A DNA stretch of 6,014 bases from RYN-428 sp035648595 (lineage in GTDB: Bacteria > Planctomycetota > Phycisphaerae > Tepidisphaerales > Tepidisphaeraceae), in contig DASRLH010000108.1 in the NCBI GenBank assembly GCA_035648595.1, positions 1 to 6,014 on the forward strand, in the 5' to 3' direction. This document shows positions 1 to 6,014 of this stretch, one piece after another (position 1 is the stretch's first letter; every line of letters begins with the position of its first letter). Under the pieces are notes generated by a model. The model had not been told where the DNA came from. It was given only the letters and a program-made list of their open reading frames with translations, and did no database searches. The translations under genes were made by a program, and so were the position numbers.

Positions 1-255
1 CGGCATGTGTTGCAGATCGCGGCGTTGCTTGACCCGCACCGCGCTCAACTCTAAAGTGCCGCCGTTTTCAGCAGCGTACGAAAGGGTGCGTGACCGTTTC
101 GGCGGCGTCTCTTTTTTCCTCTCCCGGTACTCCGGGGGAGGGGGAAGGATTCGCCGAAACTGTCACGCACCCTTTCGTACGCTGCTGAAAACGGCGGCAC
201 TTTAGAGTTGAGCGCGGTGCGGGTCAAGCAACGCCGCGATCTGCAACACATGCCG
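1..255. repeat. Long near-perfect inverted repeat, cut by the left window edge
   Basis: Bases 1-94 are the exact reverse complement of 162-255. After one mismatch (95 against 161) pairing resumes at 96-104 with 152-160, so each arm is 104 bases with a single mismatch. The unpaired centre (105-151) holds a T-run and a C/G-rich imperfect palindrome around a GGTACTCC core. The left arm begins at base 1, so the repeat may continue outside the window. Because of the symmetry, both strands carry almost the same open frame (it begins MCCRSRRCLTRT on each), so these frames are products of the repeat and not genes. It could be a genuine MITE-like palindrome or cruciform, or a fold-back artefact at a contig end. 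It lies just upstream of the PhnP-like gene and ends 66 bases before its chosen start. Confidence 0.9.
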
Positions 256-321
256 TCGCGCGACGGTCCGTTGCCCTTGAATCGCATGGATGCTTGCGTG
301 ACACTGTCGGCGGCACGATCG

Positions 322-1119
322 ATGCACCGCAATCAACCCCTGGACTCCATCGAAATCCTCTTCCTGGGCACCGGCACCAGCGCCGGCGTCCCCATGATCG
401 GGTGCCATTGCGCAGTCTGCTCGAGCAGCGATCCGCGCGATCGGCGGACGCGCACCAGCGCGCTGATTTCATATGCCGCCGCACGCGTGCTGGTCGATAC
501 CAGCCCGGAATTACGGCTGCAATGCGTCGCCAACGGCGTCGATCGAATCGATGCGGTCGTTTACACGCATGCACACGCCGACCACATCATGGGCCTGGAC
601 GACGTTCGCCGATTCAACGCCCTGCGCGGCGGGCCGCTGGATGTATGGGCCGACGAGCGCACTCACTTGGCGCTGGGCCGCGCCTTCGCATATGCGTTCG
701 AGGCGCCGCCGGCCGATTCCAAACTCTTTCGCCCGCATCTGGTTCGCCGGACGATTTCCGGGCCGTTCCAGATCGGCGGGCGAACGTGGATTCCCATTCC
801 GCTTCTGCACGGCCAACTGCCGATCCTGGGCTTCCGCGTCGGCAACCTCGCCTATTGCACGGACGTGAGTAAAATCCCCGAATCATCATTCGCACTGCTG
901 GAAGGATTGGATGTACTGGTGCTGGACGCCTTGCAACGCGAGAAACACACGACGCATTTCACGCTGGAGGAGGCGATGGAAGCCGCCGACCGGATCGGCG
1001 CGCGGCAAACGCTCTTTACGCATATCGCCCACCGAATGGCACATGAGGCGACGAATCAAACGCTGCCAACGCGGATGCAACTGGCCCATGATGGGCAGCG
1101 AGCCACCACCACTGGTTAG
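322..1119 (+). CDS. PhnP-like metallo-beta-lactamase-fold phosphodiesterase
   Basis: A 265-residue MBL-fold hydrolase, probably a cytoplasmic metal-dependent phosphodiesterase of the PhnP type. E. coli PhnP cleaves phosphoribosyl 1,2-cyclic phosphate in phosphonate breakdown. Visible landmarks are the N-terminal FLGTGTSAGVP strand-turn (14-24) and GCHCAVC (27-33), whose Cys28/30/33 match the extra zinc site of PhnP. The metal motif THAHADH follows at 82-88 (His83, His85, Asp87, His88). Further metal-site candidates are His163, Asp181 (YCTD) and His234, with FTHIAH at 232-237, which is also a PhnP hallmark. Length fits the family (about 250-270). The frame stays open upstream to a TTG at 208 with further ATGs at 250 and 286. 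I chose ATG 322 because family similarity begins right after it and the upstream part overlaps the palindrome. No C-P lyase gene is nearby, so the substrate is unknown. No clear ribosome site is seen. Confidence 0.85.
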   Translation: MHRNQPLDSIEILFLGTGTSAGVPMIGCHCAVCSSSDPRDRRTRTSALISYAAARVLVDTSPELRLQCVANGVDRIDAVVYTHAHADHIMGLDDVRRFNALRGGPLDVWADERTHLALGRAFAYAFEAPPADSKLFRPHLVRRTISGPFQIGGRTWIPIPLLHGQLPILGFRVGNLAYCTDVSKIPESSFALLEGLDVLVLDALQREKHTTHFTLEEAMEAADRIGARQTLFTHIAHRMAHEATNQTLPTRMQLAHDGQRATTTG

Positions 1120-1207
1120 ATGGAACTACGCCCGATGGGGTGGGAATCCGAAATCCGAAGCTCGAAATCGGAAACAAGCTCAAACTTCAAAGGAAGAAAA
1201 CGGATTA

Positions 1208-1457
1208 ACCACGAAGGCACGAAGACACGAAGCCTTCAATTCGGACTTCTGAATTCGGGTTTCGGAATTTCCTTCGAAGATATCCTGCAAAATCTTGTCG
1301 AGGCCGCAAGAATATTTGTAAGATCGACGGAGAGGACTGCCACGAATGGGCACGAATAATCTGTCTTCATTCGTGTGCATTCGTGCCCATTCGTGGCTCC
1401 CCTCTTTCTTTTCGGTTCCGGGCTCGCCCGCGCTGAGTGCCTTCGTGGCTTCGTGGT
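1208..1457. repeat. Type B arms: CACGAAG units with 8-base period, inverted
   Basis: The left arm has three CACGAAG units at 1210-1216, 1218-1224 and 1226-1232, an exact 8-base period. The right arm carries the complementary CTTCGTG units around 1441-1457. Bases 1441-1457 pair with 1208-1224 with one mismatch. It is nested inside the A arms and encloses the C hairpin. Such CACGAAG repeats are, from general knowledge, common between genes in PVC bacteria and several other phyla. No function is assigned. Confidence 0.75.
1339..1397. repeat. Type C hairpin: 19-bp perfect stem of CACGAAT units
   Basis: Bases 1339-1357 are the exact reverse complement of 1379-1397, with a 21-base loop. The stem is made of CACGAAT units at 1341-1347 and 1351-1357, repeating every 10 bases. 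The other side has ATTCGTG at 1369-1375, 1379-1385 and 1389-1395, also every 10 bases, so one unit lies in the loop and the stem can pair in more than one register. It lies at the heart of the nested element. It could act as a transcription-stopping hairpin between the flanking genes, but no T-tract directly follows it. Confidence 0.8.
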
Positions 1458-1540
1458 GAAGACTCATCCTGGATTTGTTTCGGATTTCGAGTTTCGGATT
1501 TGTTCCTGGCGGTCCGGCACAGAGACACATAACGGTTAAC

Positions 1541-1891
1541 ATGCCCACCAGCCCATACAGAGCCATCGCCGAATATTATGACGCGGAAAATGCGCACCAT
1601 CGCATGCTCCACGAGGACGTGCCGTTTTTCATGGGGCAGTTGCCGCGAAGGAAGCAACAGATTCTTGAATTGGCGGTCGGCACCGCGCGAGCGGCGATTC
1701 CGCTGGCGCAGGCGGGGCATCGCGTCGTTGGCATTGATTATGCCGCCGACATGACCTACATTTTCCCCCGCGAGCTGCAACTCCTGCTGGAGCGCAATGG
1801 CTTGCAAATCGATTATCTGTTCGGCAACTACGACGGCTCGCCACTCACTTCCGCTTCCCCGCGCATCATCGCGCTGTGTTGCCGCCGATGA
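1541..1891 (+). pseudogene. SAM-dependent methyltransferase with internal in-frame deletion
   Basis: The 116-residue frame starts at ATG 1541. Residues 6-71 look like the N-terminus of a class I SAM methyltransferase: YRAIAEYYD (6-14), then motif I as LELAVGTAR (42-50), then the acidic end of strand 2 at GID (65-67). Residues 72-116 look like the family's C-terminus: FPRELQLLLERNG (75-87), then GNYDGSPL (95-102) and a closing SPRII strand. Between Met71 and Thr72 the usual centre is missing: the strands carrying motifs II-III and the substrate-binding part. Intact relatives are about 240-260 residues, so roughly 110-140 are absent. With half the Rossmann fold gone it should not be active. The reading frame is preserved, so the join is either a natural deletion or an assembly error. 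The stop is 25 bases before the next gene. No Shine-Dalgarno is visible. Confidence 0.75.
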
Positions 1892-1916
1892 GGAATCGTC
1901 ATACGCTTTAGGCATT

Positions 1917-2687
1917 ATGACACAATCCACAATTCCCACGACGGCCCCCGCCCCCGATCGCCCGCAACCCGCCGGGCAACCGCAGGCGGACGGCGCGCCG
2001 GCGGTGCAACGCCAGTACGTCAGCTTCGCGTTCTATAAGCTGGACCCGGCCTTCCGCCGGCTCAATGACAACGAAAAGTTCCAGGCCCGCAGCGAGTTTC
2101 TCAACCTCTTCCAGCAAAAGCGGCCCGGCCTGTTGTGCCTGACCTATAGCACGGTCGGCCTTCGCGCCGACAGCGATTTCCTGCTCTGGCGCATCGGCCA
2201 TTCCACCGATGAGTTCCAGGCGCATTGCCAACACATCAACAAGTCGCGGCTGGGCGCTTACCTGCAAATGCCCCACCACTTGCTGTCGATGACCAAGCGG
2301 AGCATGTACGTCGATAAGCTCGATCCCTTCCACACGCCCGAAAGCCGCACCCACATCATCCCCGGCAAGCGCAAATACCTGTTTGTCTACCCCTTCGTGA
2401 AAACGCGCGACTGGTATCTGATGCCGCTGGAAGAACGCCAGAAAATCATGGACGTGCATATCCGCGTCGGCAACAAATACCCCAGCGTAAAGCTCAACAC
2501 CGCCTACAGCTTCGGCCTGGATGACCAGGAATTCGTGGTGGCGTTTGAAACCGATGAACCCAAGGATTTTCTGGACCTGGTGATGGAATTGCGGGAAACG
2601 CAAAGCAGTAAATATACATTGCGCGATACGCCGATCTTTACCTGTGTGCAGACGCCGATGGAGAACGTGCTGGACCAACTGTTTTGA
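1917..2687 (+). CDS. chdC: Coproheme decarboxylase ChdC/HemQ (chlorite dismutase-like family)
   Basis: A 256-residue cytoplasmic haem enzyme of the chlorite dismutase-like family. ChdC makes haem b from coproheme by two peroxide-dependent decarboxylations, the last step of the coproporphyrin-dependent pathway. Residues 1-30 are a Pro/Ala/Gln-rich tail that is probably disordered. The first ferredoxin-like half runs from YVSFAFYKLD (34-43) through DSDFLLWRIG (86-94). The second half holds YPFVKTRDWYLMP (158-170): Tyr158 and Lys162 match the catalytic Tyr and nearby Lys of ChdC. His181 in IMDVH fits the proximal haem ligand. FGLDDQEFVVAFE (199-211) and MELRETQSSKYT (223-234) are also family signatures. 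Start ATG 1917 was chosen because the family fold begins shortly after it; the frame continues upstream to 1797 only through methyltransferase sequence. No other haem gene is in view. A different haem role in this family is possible but less likely. Confidence 0.85.
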   Translation: MTQSTIPTTAPAPDRPQPAGQPQADGAPAVQRQYVSFAFYKLDPAFRRLNDNEKFQARSEFLNLFQQKRPGLLCLTYSTVGLRADSDFLLWRIGHSTDEFQAHCQHINKSRLGAYLQMPHHLLSMTKRSMYVDKLDPFHTPESRTHIIPGKRKYLFVYPFVKTRDWYLMPLEERQKIMDVHIRVGNKYPSVKLNTAYSFGLDDQEFVVAFETDEPKDFLDLVMELRETQSSKYTLRDTPIFTCVQTPMENVLDQLF

Positions 2688-2733
2688 GGAATTTGGGCCG
2701 GAGCGGGCTCATGCCGCAACGCCATTGACGGTG

Positions 2734-2891
2734 AAAAATCCGAAATCCGAAGCACGAAATCCGAAACAATATCAAAACTCAAAGGAGGAAATCTCAAAAC
2801 AAGATGCCCTCCGTACGCATTTTTTTGAATTTTCCGCCTTTCTTGCTTTTTGACTTTGTTTCGGATTTCGTGCTTCGGATTTCGGATTTTT
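2734..2891. repeat. Palindromic element with 36-bp perfect arms (type A, simple copy)
   Basis: Bases 2734-2769 are the exact reverse complement of 2856-2891, with an 86-base interior. Just inside the arms, complementarity continues imperfectly between about 2771-2791 and 2830-2854. The arms are built from CGAAATCCGAA-like units and match the outer arms of the element at 1145-1503. It fills the middle of the 259-base gap between chdC and the nitroreductase gene. The perfect arms suggest a recent insertion or selection for pairing. It could function as a terminator or RNA-stabilising hairpin, or be a non-autonomous mobile element. No target duplication is evident by eye. Short open frames here are translated repeat. 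Confidence 0.9.
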
Positions 2892-2946
2892 GCCCCGCCT
2901 CCGGGCGTCATGTGTCAGTGTTTAATCCTTCTGTATTTTTGTGCAT

Positions 2947-4530
2947 ATGCTTCGCCTGCCCCGCGACATTCTCGAGCGCGTTGAGCGGGTGATGGAATAT
3001 CACCGCGCCAGCAAGCTCACGCCCCAGTCGGTGCGGGCCAATCCGATGGCGCTGGATTTGCCCATTAAGCCGGCGTTGTATCGGCAATTCGAGGGGCTGG
3101 CGAAAGCCGCGCTGCCGACGTCGGTGCTCGATGCGCCGGTGTCGGCGGCGGCCGTGTTGAGCGAAGGGCTTAACGCCGTCCCCGACAGCCAGCGCAATCC
3201 GCCGCAGAATCTTAAGACGCTGGCGAGTTGGCTCTACCTGGCCAACGGACTGGCGGTGCAAACCGAAGCCACCCGCATGGCCCCCTGGCTGCGCACCTGC
3301 CCGAGCAGCGGCGCGCTTTATCCATATGAGATTTACGTGGCGGCGTTCGGGATCGAGGGGCTTGAGCCGGGGCTGTATCACTATAGCGTGAAGGAATTCG
3401 CCCTTCGCAAGATGCGCGACGGCGCGATCACGCTGGCCACCATCAAGCGCGGCCGGCCCGACCTCAACTTCCTCAAATCCGTGCCCGCCGCGCTATTGGT
3501 CTCGACGATTTTCTGGCGGTCGGCATGGCGTTATCGCGCGCGCGGCTATCGCATCGCGTTGCTCGACGCGGGGCATGTGATTGAGAATCTCGTCGCCGCC
3601 GGCAATGGGCTGGGCGTTCAGACGATGACGCGCCTACAGATCAACGACAGCACCACGCGGGAGTTGATTGGATTGGCGCCGGACGCTGATTTTGGCGCGG
3701 CCGAAGCCGTGCAGGCGATGGTCATCTGGGCCGACGACGCGACATGCCCGCTTCCCGAAAGCGCCGCCTTATCCCCGCGCGGCGGACTGGCGCCAATCGC
3801 GCGGTCGCCGCTGTCGCCCAAATACGTCCCCTATGGCTCGATCGTGGCGATCCACCAGGATTGCGTCGCGCCCGGCATGCCGGTGCGCGTGATCCGCCCG
3901 CCCCTCACCGAGCTCTCACCGATGGCGCCAACGAGCTTAAGCCCCGCGCCCGCGTACGCCCAGGCGCCGCAAAGCCGCACGATCCGCCAGGCCCTGCTCT
4001 CCCGGCGAAGCACGCGGGTGTTTTCCGACAATTCGATCTCGCGCGATCAATTCCTTGCGATCAACCGTCTGGCATTTCGCGGCGGCACGGTCTTGCCGAT
4101 GCAGCCCGACGGCCCGCACATCGCGCTGCTGCGGCCATTCTGGGTGCTGCACGCGGTGGCCGGGTTGGACGCGGGCGCGTGGTATTACGACCCCAAGGGT
4201 GATCGCCTGGCGATGGTTCGCAGGGGCAATTACCGGCCCGACACGCAATTCCTCAACGTCGAGCAATCCCTGTGCGGCCAGGCCGCCGCCATCTGTTTTC
4301 TTGTCGCCGACCTTCACACGCTCACCGCCGGCGCGGGGCCCGATGCCTATCGCCTGGCGCACCTGGAGGCAGGCATCGCCGGCCAGCGCGTCTGCCTCGC
4401 CGCCGCCGCCATATCTTTGGGATGCTGCGGGATCGGCGTTTTCTATGATGATCCGGTGCGCAATTTCCTCATGCTGGATAATACCGGATGGGAAACGATT
4501 TATGCGCTGGCCATTGGAATCGCGTCGTGA
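2947..4530 (+). CDS. Tandem-domain SagB/ThcOx-type nitroreductase-family flavoprotein
   Basis: A 527-residue soluble protein with two nitroreductase-fold domains. SagB-type members are FMN oxidoreductases that oxidise azolines to azoles in RiPP pathways. Many stand-alone versions have no known substrate. Domain 1 (about 90-265) has SSGALYPYEIY (120-130), resembling the FMN-contacting PSxG motif, then LYHY (143-146). FWRSAWRYRARGYRIALLDAGH (189-210) is the most typical SagB stretch. A Pro-rich linker (about 315-342) leads to domain 2 (about 344-527). This has RRSTRVFSD (353-361), the usual nitroreductase start, WYYDPKGD (412-419) and LEAGIAGQRVCLAAAAISLGCCGIG (473-497). Each half keeps one half of the FMN signature, as if the two domains form a single pseudo-dimer. 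ATG 2947 is preferred to GTG 2941 because MLRLPRDILERV resembles a family start; no ribosome site decides it. No YcaO gene or precursor peptide is nearby. Confidence 0.85.
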   Translation: MLRLPRDILERVERVMEYHRASKLTPQSVRANPMALDLPIKPALYRQFEGLAKAALPTSVLDAPVSAAAVLSEGLNAVPDSQRNPPQNLKTLASWLYLANGLAVQTEATRMAPWLRTCPSSGALYPYEIYVAAFGIEGLEPGLYHYSVKEFALRKMRDGAITLATIKRGRPDLNFLKSVPAALLVSTIFWRSAWRYRARGYRIALLDAGHVIENLVAAGNGLGVQTMTRLQINDSTTRELIGLAPDADFGAAEAVQAMVIWADDATCPLPESAALSPRGGLAPIARSPLSPKYVPYGSIVAIHQDCVAPGMPVRVIRPPLTELSPMAPTSLSPAPAYAQAPQSRTIRQALLSRRSTRVFSDNSISRDQFLAINRLAFRGGTVLPMQPDGPHIALLRPFWVLHAVAGLDAGAWYYDPKGDRLAMVRRGNYRPDTQFLNVEQSLCGQAAAICFLVADLHTLTAGAGPDAYRLAHLEAGIAGQRVCLAAAAISLGCCGIGVFYDDPVRNFLMLDNTGWETIYALAIGIAS

Positions 4531-4640
4531 AGCAAATAGCCGTACGCGTCATGCGCCCCTGACCTCCCGCGGCCACGAACTCCCTTCGATGTCGTAATTC
4601 ACGATCTCACGCCATTCGCGGGCTCCAGATTTTAACGTAT

Positions 4641-4659
4641 CACGGGCGCCTCGCCCGTG
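4641..4659. repeat. Short GC-rich hairpin upstream of the transposase
   Basis: Bases 4641-4648 (CACGGGCG) pair perfectly with 4652-4659 around a 3-base loop. It overlaps a possible GTG start (4657) in frame with the transposase and ends four bases before ATG 4663. The rest of the spacer 4531-4640 shows no gene or clear signal. The hairpin could dampen translation of read-through transcripts, stop transcription from the upstream gene, or be a dispersed repeat. There is no T-tract after it. Confidence 0.6.
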
Positions 4660-4662
4660 CCG

Positions 4663-5931
4663 ATGACTGCTGAGCATGCAACAATGCGGCTTCGTCGCGG
4701 CGGCAAGCGCCAGGCCGATCCCAAGCCGCCGGGGCGCAAGGCCGGGGAGGATTACGGAACCAAGGCCCATCGGTCCGCTCCCGCGAAGATCGACGAGGTG
4801 TTGGACGCCCCGCTGCCGGTGCACTGCCCGCTTTGCGCCGGCGCGCTGCAACTGGACAAGATCGAGCCGCAGTTCCAGACCGAGATTCCGGTCAAGCCGA
4901 TTCACCGGCAGTTCAACGTGCATGTGGGGCATTGCAGCGGATGCGGCAAGCGGGTGCAGGGCCGCCATCCCTTGCAGACCTCCGACGCCTTGGGATGCTG
5001 TGCTTCGCAACTGGGCCCCGACGCGCAGGCCGCCATCGTGCAACTCAACAAGCAGGCGGGACTCTCCCACGGGAAGATCAGCAACTTCTTTTCCATCGCG
5101 TTTGGCATCCAACTCAGTCGCGGCGGGGTTTGCCAGGCAATGCTCCGGTCGGCGGGCCGTTGCCTGCCGCAGTATCACCGGATTCTTGCGCATCTGCCCA
5201 AGTCTCCCTGGGCGGTGCCCGATGAAACCGGCTGGCGTGTGGGCGGGATGTCGCACTGGCTGCATGTGGCGGTGACGCAGGATGCCGTCGCGTTCCTGAT
5301 CGCTCGCCAGCGCGGCATCAAGGCCACCGCCCGGCTGCTGCCCATCGACTATTCGGGCACGCTGATTCACGGCGGCTGGGCGCCTTACCAGCGTTTCTTC
5401 AAGGCCCGGCACCAGACCTGCATCGCTCACCTGCTGCGGCGGAGCAAGGAGATTCTTCAAACCGCCCGCGGGGGCGCGGTGGTCTTTCCTCGGCGGATCA
5501 AGGACATCCTGCAAGAGGCTCTCTTGACGCGTGACCGCCGGGATGCCGGCGACATCACGGCCGCCACCGCGCAACGCAAGGCCCGCGCGTTGAGGGCGCG
5601 GGTGGCCGGGCTCTGCGAGCCGGCCAAGACCAACGCGATCAACGAGCGTTTCGCCGGGCATCTGTATCGCCAGCAGCATCACCTGTTCACCTTCCTCAAG
5701 CGCCCGGCGATCGACGCCACCAACTATCGCGCCGAGCAGGCGCTGCGCAACCCGATCACCAACCGCAAGGTCTGGGGCGGCAGCCGAACCCCAACCGGAG
5801 CCGCGGCGCAAAGCATCCTCTGTAGCATCTGGGGGACTGCACTGAAGAACGCGACACAACCTTTCCAATGGCTCAGCCATTTGCTTTGTTCACCGGGGGC
5901 CGCTCCATCGCTTGTGCCCGACACCGGCTGA
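4663..5931 (+). CDS. IS66-family transposase (TnpC type), N-terminally short, catalytic Asp replaced
   Basis: A 422-residue DDE transposase of the IS66 family. The basic stretch LRRGGKRQADPKPPGRKAG (10-28) is the usual lead-in, but the preceding coiled-coil/HTH region is missing and the frame is closed by a stop at 4633. A zinc-binding part follows with CPLC (55-58) and CSGC (91-94). The catalytic core starts at DETGWRVGG (187-195; Asp187 is the first acidic residue). The second site reads HGGWAPY (236-242), where relatives have HDGWAPY, so Asp237 is now Gly (codon GGC at 5371-5373). HQTCIAHLLRR (250-260) is intact, and Glu358 in NYRAEQALR (354-362) is the third acidic residue. NRKVWGGSRT (367-376) is also typical. 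The protein is therefore probably inactive. ATG 4663 was chosen; GTG 4657 and ATG 4684 are alternatives. It is unrelated in function to the upstream genes. Confidence 0.85.
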   Translation: MTAEHATMRLRRGGKRQADPKPPGRKAGEDYGTKAHRSAPAKIDEVLDAPLPVHCPLCAGALQLDKIEPQFQTEIPVKPIHRQFNVHVGHCSGCGKRVQGRHPLQTSDALGCCASQLGPDAQAAIVQLNKQAGLSHGKISNFFSIAFGIQLSRGGVCQAMLRSAGRCLPQYHRILAHLPKSPWAVPDETGWRVGGMSHWLHVAVTQDAVAFLIARQRGIKATARLLPIDYSGTLIHGGWAPYQRFFKARHQTCIAHLLRRSKEILQTARGGAVVFPRRIKDILQEALLTRDRRDAGDITAATAQRKARALRARVAGLCEPAKTNAINERFAGHLYRQQHHLFTFLKRPAIDATNYRAEQALRNPITNRKVWGGSRTPTGAAAQSILCSIWGTALKNATQPFQWLSHLLCSPGAAPSLVPDTG

Positions 5932-6014
5932 TCCGCGACCCTCACGCCTGATATCTTGCCCCTCCTCGCCGCCACCCGGAAATTTGCAGGGGTGGAAGGA
6001 CGCTAAACAATTAC

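Larger units (their letters stand above)
1145..1503. repeat. Nested palindromic intergenic element (type A arms enclosing B and C)
   Basis: This fills most of the 420-base gap after the PhnP-like gene. The outer arms 1151-1176 and 1476-1501 are reverse complements with two mismatches and are built from CGAAATCCGAA-like units. Inside them lie a second pair of arms (B, about 1208-1232 and 1437-1457) and a third (C, 1339-1357 and 1379-1397). The left side 1145-1200 aligns with 2736-2791 of the second copy at roughly 85 percent by eye, including bases inside the arm, so both belong to one family. The second copy lacks B and C, which suggests that these were inserted into the loop here. The short open frames across this stretch (one starting at 1120 directly after the upstream stop) translate repeat units such as HEGTKTRS and are not credible genes. 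The central part, about 1240-1338, shows nothing recognisable. Confidence 0.85.
4594..6014 (+). mobile_element. IS66-family insertion sequence, probably decayed; ends uncertain
   Basis: The transposase at 4663-5931 defines the element; the ends are tentative. GTAATT at 4594-4599 and its complement AATTAC at 6009-6014 flank the gene, and IS66 elements commonly start with GTAA and finish with TTAC. Only six bases match and the window stops at the right candidate, so neither longer terminal repeats nor an 8-base target duplication can be confirmed. No tnpA or tnpB accessory gene is present; many stand-alone IS66 copies lack them. The 83 bases after the transposase stop hold no gene. Confidence 0.35.

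Noticed and set aside
5..205. 66-codon frame in the left palindrome, with its twin on the - strand
   Set aside because: Both are mirror products of the inverted repeat, with no recognisable family.
1120..1359. 79-codon frame starting directly after the PhnP-like stop
   Set aside because: It translates the CGAAATC and CACGAAG repeats (HEGTKTRS), so the tight spacing is chance.
1208..1397. Possible CRISPR-like array of short repeats
   Set aside because: The units are 7 bases with 1-3 base gaps, with no spacers and no cas genes.
1367..1939. 190-codon open frame on the - strand across the repeat and the methyltransferase
   Set aside because: It is made of translated repeat units plus antisense methyltransferase sequence.
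1908..2678. 256-codon open frame on the - strand opposite chdC
   Set aside because: It is antisense to a clear ChdC protein and shows no motif of its own.
1917..2687. True chlorite dismutase for (per)chlorate use
   Set aside because: The Tyr158/Lys162 motif fits the decarboxylase branch, and no perchlorate reductase gene is present.
2947..4530. RiPP azole/thiazole biosynthesis cluster
   Set aside because: Only the SagB-like oxidoreductase is present; there is no YcaO, precursor or transporter.
4549..5880. 443-codon open frame on the - strand opposite the transposase
   Set aside because: It is a mirror of the GC-rich IS66 gene, shows no recognisable domain, and the + strand product has clear family motifs.

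Overview
The window is GC-rich bacterial DNA with all clear genes on the + strand. Protein style and intergenic content point to a member of the PVC group, most likely Planctomycetota. Pointers are a chlorite-dismutase-like ChdC, a tandem SagB-type nitroreductase, a stand-alone IS66 transposase, and intergenic palindromes built from CGAAATCCGAA and CACGAAG units. This placement is inference. The window may be a whole metagenomic contig, because the left edge cuts into a long palindrome and the right edge falls just after a transposase gene.

Layout: 1-255 is a near-perfect inverted repeat with no credible gene. 322-1119 encodes a PhnP-like metallo-beta-lactamase-fold phosphodiesterase. 1120-1540 is a 420-base gap filled with nested palindromic repeats. 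1541-1891 is a SAM-dependent methyltransferase that has lost its middle in frame and is probably a dead remnant. Twenty-five bases later, 1917-2687 encodes a ChdC/HemQ-type coproheme decarboxylase. The gap 2688-2946 holds a second, simpler copy of the same palindrome family, with 36-bp perfect arms. 2947-4530 encodes a two-domain SagB/ThcOx-type flavin oxidoreductase. 4531-4662 is a short spacer with a small hairpin. 4663-5931 is an IS66-family transposase with a shortened N-terminus and a glycine where the second catalytic aspartate should be. 5932-6014 shows no gene.

The genes do not form an obvious single pathway. ChdC (haem synthesis) and the flavin oxidoreductase are neighbours, but a palindromic element separates them. 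No YcaO cyclodehydratase, RiPP precursor, C-P lyase gene or other haem gene is visible. The main points of interest are the degenerate or rearranged pieces (truncated methyltransferase, mutated transposase), the possible one-active-site architecture of the fused nitroreductase, and the nested palindromes. I see no convincing new multi-gene system.
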